Assembly (NCBI RefSeq): GCF_028554725.1
Contig: NC_071672.1
Span: 9,070,501 to 9,134,500, forward strand
Direction of reading: 5' to 3'
Source of the DNA: Zeugodacus cucurbitae
Taxonomy: Eukaryota; Arthropoda; Insecta; Diptera; Tephritidae
DNA length: 64,000 nucleotides
The position numbers were made by a program, and so were the translations under genes. Below, piece by piece: positions 62,942 to 64,000 of this stretch. The notes below the pieces were generated by a model that was given only the letters and a program-made list of their open reading frames with translations, had not been told where the DNA came from and did no database searches. Positions within the stretch are counted from its first letter, which is position 1. The number at the start of each line of letters is the position of its first letter.

Positions 62942-63241
62942 CTTAATTAATTTAAAAACAAATCAAACACAATTGTCTTGTCTTGTCTTGTCTTTTCCTG
63001 TCTGGCCTTGTCTTGTCTTATCGTCTTAATTAATTTAAAAACAAATCAAACACAATTGTCTTGTCTTGTCTTGTCTTGTCTTGTCTTGTCATGTCTTGTC
63101 TTGTCGTATCTTGTCTTGTCTTTTCTTCTCTGGCCTTGTCTTGTCTTGTCTTGCCGTGTCGTGTCTTGTCTTTCCTTGTCTGGCCTTGTCTTGTCTTGTC
63201 TTATCTGCTTAATTAATTTAAAAACAAATCAAACACAATTG
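62942..63241. repeat. A-A-A island group
   Basis: A 62942, 63025 and 63208 with steps 83 and 183 bp. The second step is three pentamers shorter than in the other three groups; the loss lies in the run before CATGT-2-CGTAT. Confidence 0.93.
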
Positions 63242-64000
63242 TCTTGTCTTGTCTTGTCTTGTCTTGTCTTGTCTTGTCTTGTCTTGTCTTGTCTTGTCTT
63301 GTCTTGTCTTGTCTTGTCTTGTCTTGTCTTGTCTTGTCTTGTCTTGTCTTGTCTTGTCTTGTCTTGTCTTGTCTTGTCTTGTCTTGTCATGTCTTGTCTT
63401 GTCGTATCTTGTCTTGTCTTGTCTTGTCTTGTCATGTCTTGTCTTGTCGTATGTTGTCTTGTCTTGTCTTGTCTTATCTGGTCTTGTCTTGTCATGTCTT
63501 GTCTTGTCTTGTCTTGTCTTGTCTTGTCTTGTCATGTCTTGTCTTGTCATGTCTTGTCTTGTCTTGTCTTGTCTTGTCTTGTCTTGTCTTGTCTTGTTTT
63601 GTCTTGTCTTGTCTTGTCTTGTCTTGTCTTGTCTTGTCTTGTCTTGTCTTGTCTTGTCGTATCTTGTCTTGTCTTGTCTTGTCTTGTCATGTCTTGTCTT
63701 GTCGTATCTTGTCTTGTCGTGTCTTGTCTTGTCTGGTCTTGTCTTGTCTTGTCATGTCTTGTCATGTCTTGTCTTGTCTTGTCTTGTCTTGTCTTGTCTT
63801 GTCTTGTCTTGTTTTGTCTTGTCTTGTCTTGTCTTGTCGTATCTTGTCTTGTCTTGTCTTGTCTTGTCATGTCTTGTCTTGTCATGTCTTGTCTTGTCGT
63901 ATCTTGTCTTGTCTTGTCTTGTCTTGTCTGGTCTTGTCATGTCTTGTCTTGTCATGTCTTGTCTTGTCTTGTCTTGTCTTGTCTTGTCTTGTCTTGTCTT
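63242..64000. repeat. Pentamer array running off the window edge
   Basis: 29-unit run (63243-63387), CATGT-2-CGTAT-5-CATGT-2-CGTAT followed by GTTGT, CTTAT-CTGGT, TTTGT, CGTAT and CATGT words as in 49891-50719. A private CGTGT follows CGTAT near 63718, and CATGT-2-CATGT-2-CGTAT occurs near 63868. It ends in pure CTTGT at the last base. Confidence 0.88.

Larger units (their letters stand above)
1..64000. repeat. CTTGT (AAGAC-class) pentanucleotide satellite array
   Basis: The whole window is head-to-tail CTTGT, always the same way round, broken only by variant pentamers and AT-rich islands. The plus strand of the perfect unit has no A (three T, one C, one G), so strand composition is extremely skewed over 64 kb. 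No frame of the perfect unit contains a stop, which gives long meaningless frames reading SCLVL repeats (plus) or TRQDK repeats (minus). In the entries below, a number between variant units is the count of intact CTTGT between them. Island types: A (34 bp, TTAATTAATTTAAAAAC start, CAATTG end), B (32 bp, TTAATTAGTTTAGAAAC start, ATAAATG end), H (B start with A end), C (CTTAATAAATG, or two such elements). No gene, RNA gene or transposon is recognisable. Confidence 0.98.

Noticed and set aside
2..63955. Several hundred long open reading frames on both strands
   Set aside because: All are translations of the pentamer repeat (SCLVL or TRQDK) with the same sequence in every frame. They start at variant CATGT units, end at islands or CTTGA/CTAGT variants, and show no domain, composition change or codon signal.
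1..64000. Telomeric repeat
   Set aside because: The unit CTTGT is not a known telomere motif (such as TTAGG or TTAGGG), has no G-run, and carries internal higher-order structure and islands.
1..64000. tRNA, rRNA or other structured RNA genes
   Set aside because: No cloverleaf, rRNA-like or other complex sequence is present; the only non-pentamer DNA is the short islands.
1..64000. Assignment to Drosophila melanogaster because of its AAGAC satellite
   Set aside because: The pentamer class matches, but I cannot tie these islands and this higher-order structure to that species from the sequence, and the same pentamer class occurs in other animals.

Overview
The window is one block of simple satellite DNA with no recognisable gene. 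Its unit is the pentamer CTTGT (AAGAC class; complement ACAAG), repeated head to tail in one orientation for all 64 kb. The array starts before the first base and runs past the last, so its true length is unknown. This points to heterochromatin of a eukaryote in a long-read assembly. An AAGAC satellite is known from Drosophila melanogaster heterochromatin, but similar pentamer arrays occur in many animals and I cannot assign a species.

Every long open frame is an artefact. The pentamer holds no stop codon in any frame on either strand, and five is not a multiple of three. Each plus frame therefore reads the same pentapeptide repeat (SCLVL) and each minus frame reads another (TRQDK). Start codons come from the variant unit CATGT. 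Stops come from rare variants (CTTGA, CTAGT) and from AT-rich islands.

Two kinds of structure lie on top of the pentamers. First, a limited set of variant pentamers (CATGT, CGTAT, CTGGT, CTTAT, TTTGT, CGTGT, CTCGT, CTTGC, CTTGA, ATTGT and rarer ones) recurs at fixed spacings, forming cassettes. Second, I count by eye 124 short AT-rich islands from one family, all in the same orientation. There are 64 of type A (34 bp, TTAATTAA core), 40 of type B (32 bp, TTAATTAG core, different tail), 4 B/A hybrids (H), and 16 short C loci that look like B after a 21-bp deletion. A and B often form a composite with starts exactly 83 bp apart: 20 A-B pairs, and 6 A-A pairs at the same distance.

Layout. From 0 to 41 kb, solo B islands (most preceded by CTAGT) and C islands alternate with A-B composites and long pure CTTGT runs. 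From 41 to 47 kb there are A-B composites with variant-rich arrays. From 47 to 64 kb a different repertoire appears: A-A pairs, A islands with a T-run leader, and A islands ending in TTGTCTTG rather than TTGTCCTG. Large blocks are copied several kb apart, including 957-3606 to 13894-16392, 20960-24933 to 29686-33404, 26039-29316 to 36614-39896, and 45240-51125 to 54784-60704. Distances between matching landmarks differ almost only by multiples of 5 bp, so copies diverge by gaining or losing whole pentamers. Nothing suggests genes working together; the system here is the satellite's higher-order architecture. Coordinates and counts were read by eye. Run lengths also depend on how well the assembly resolved the array.
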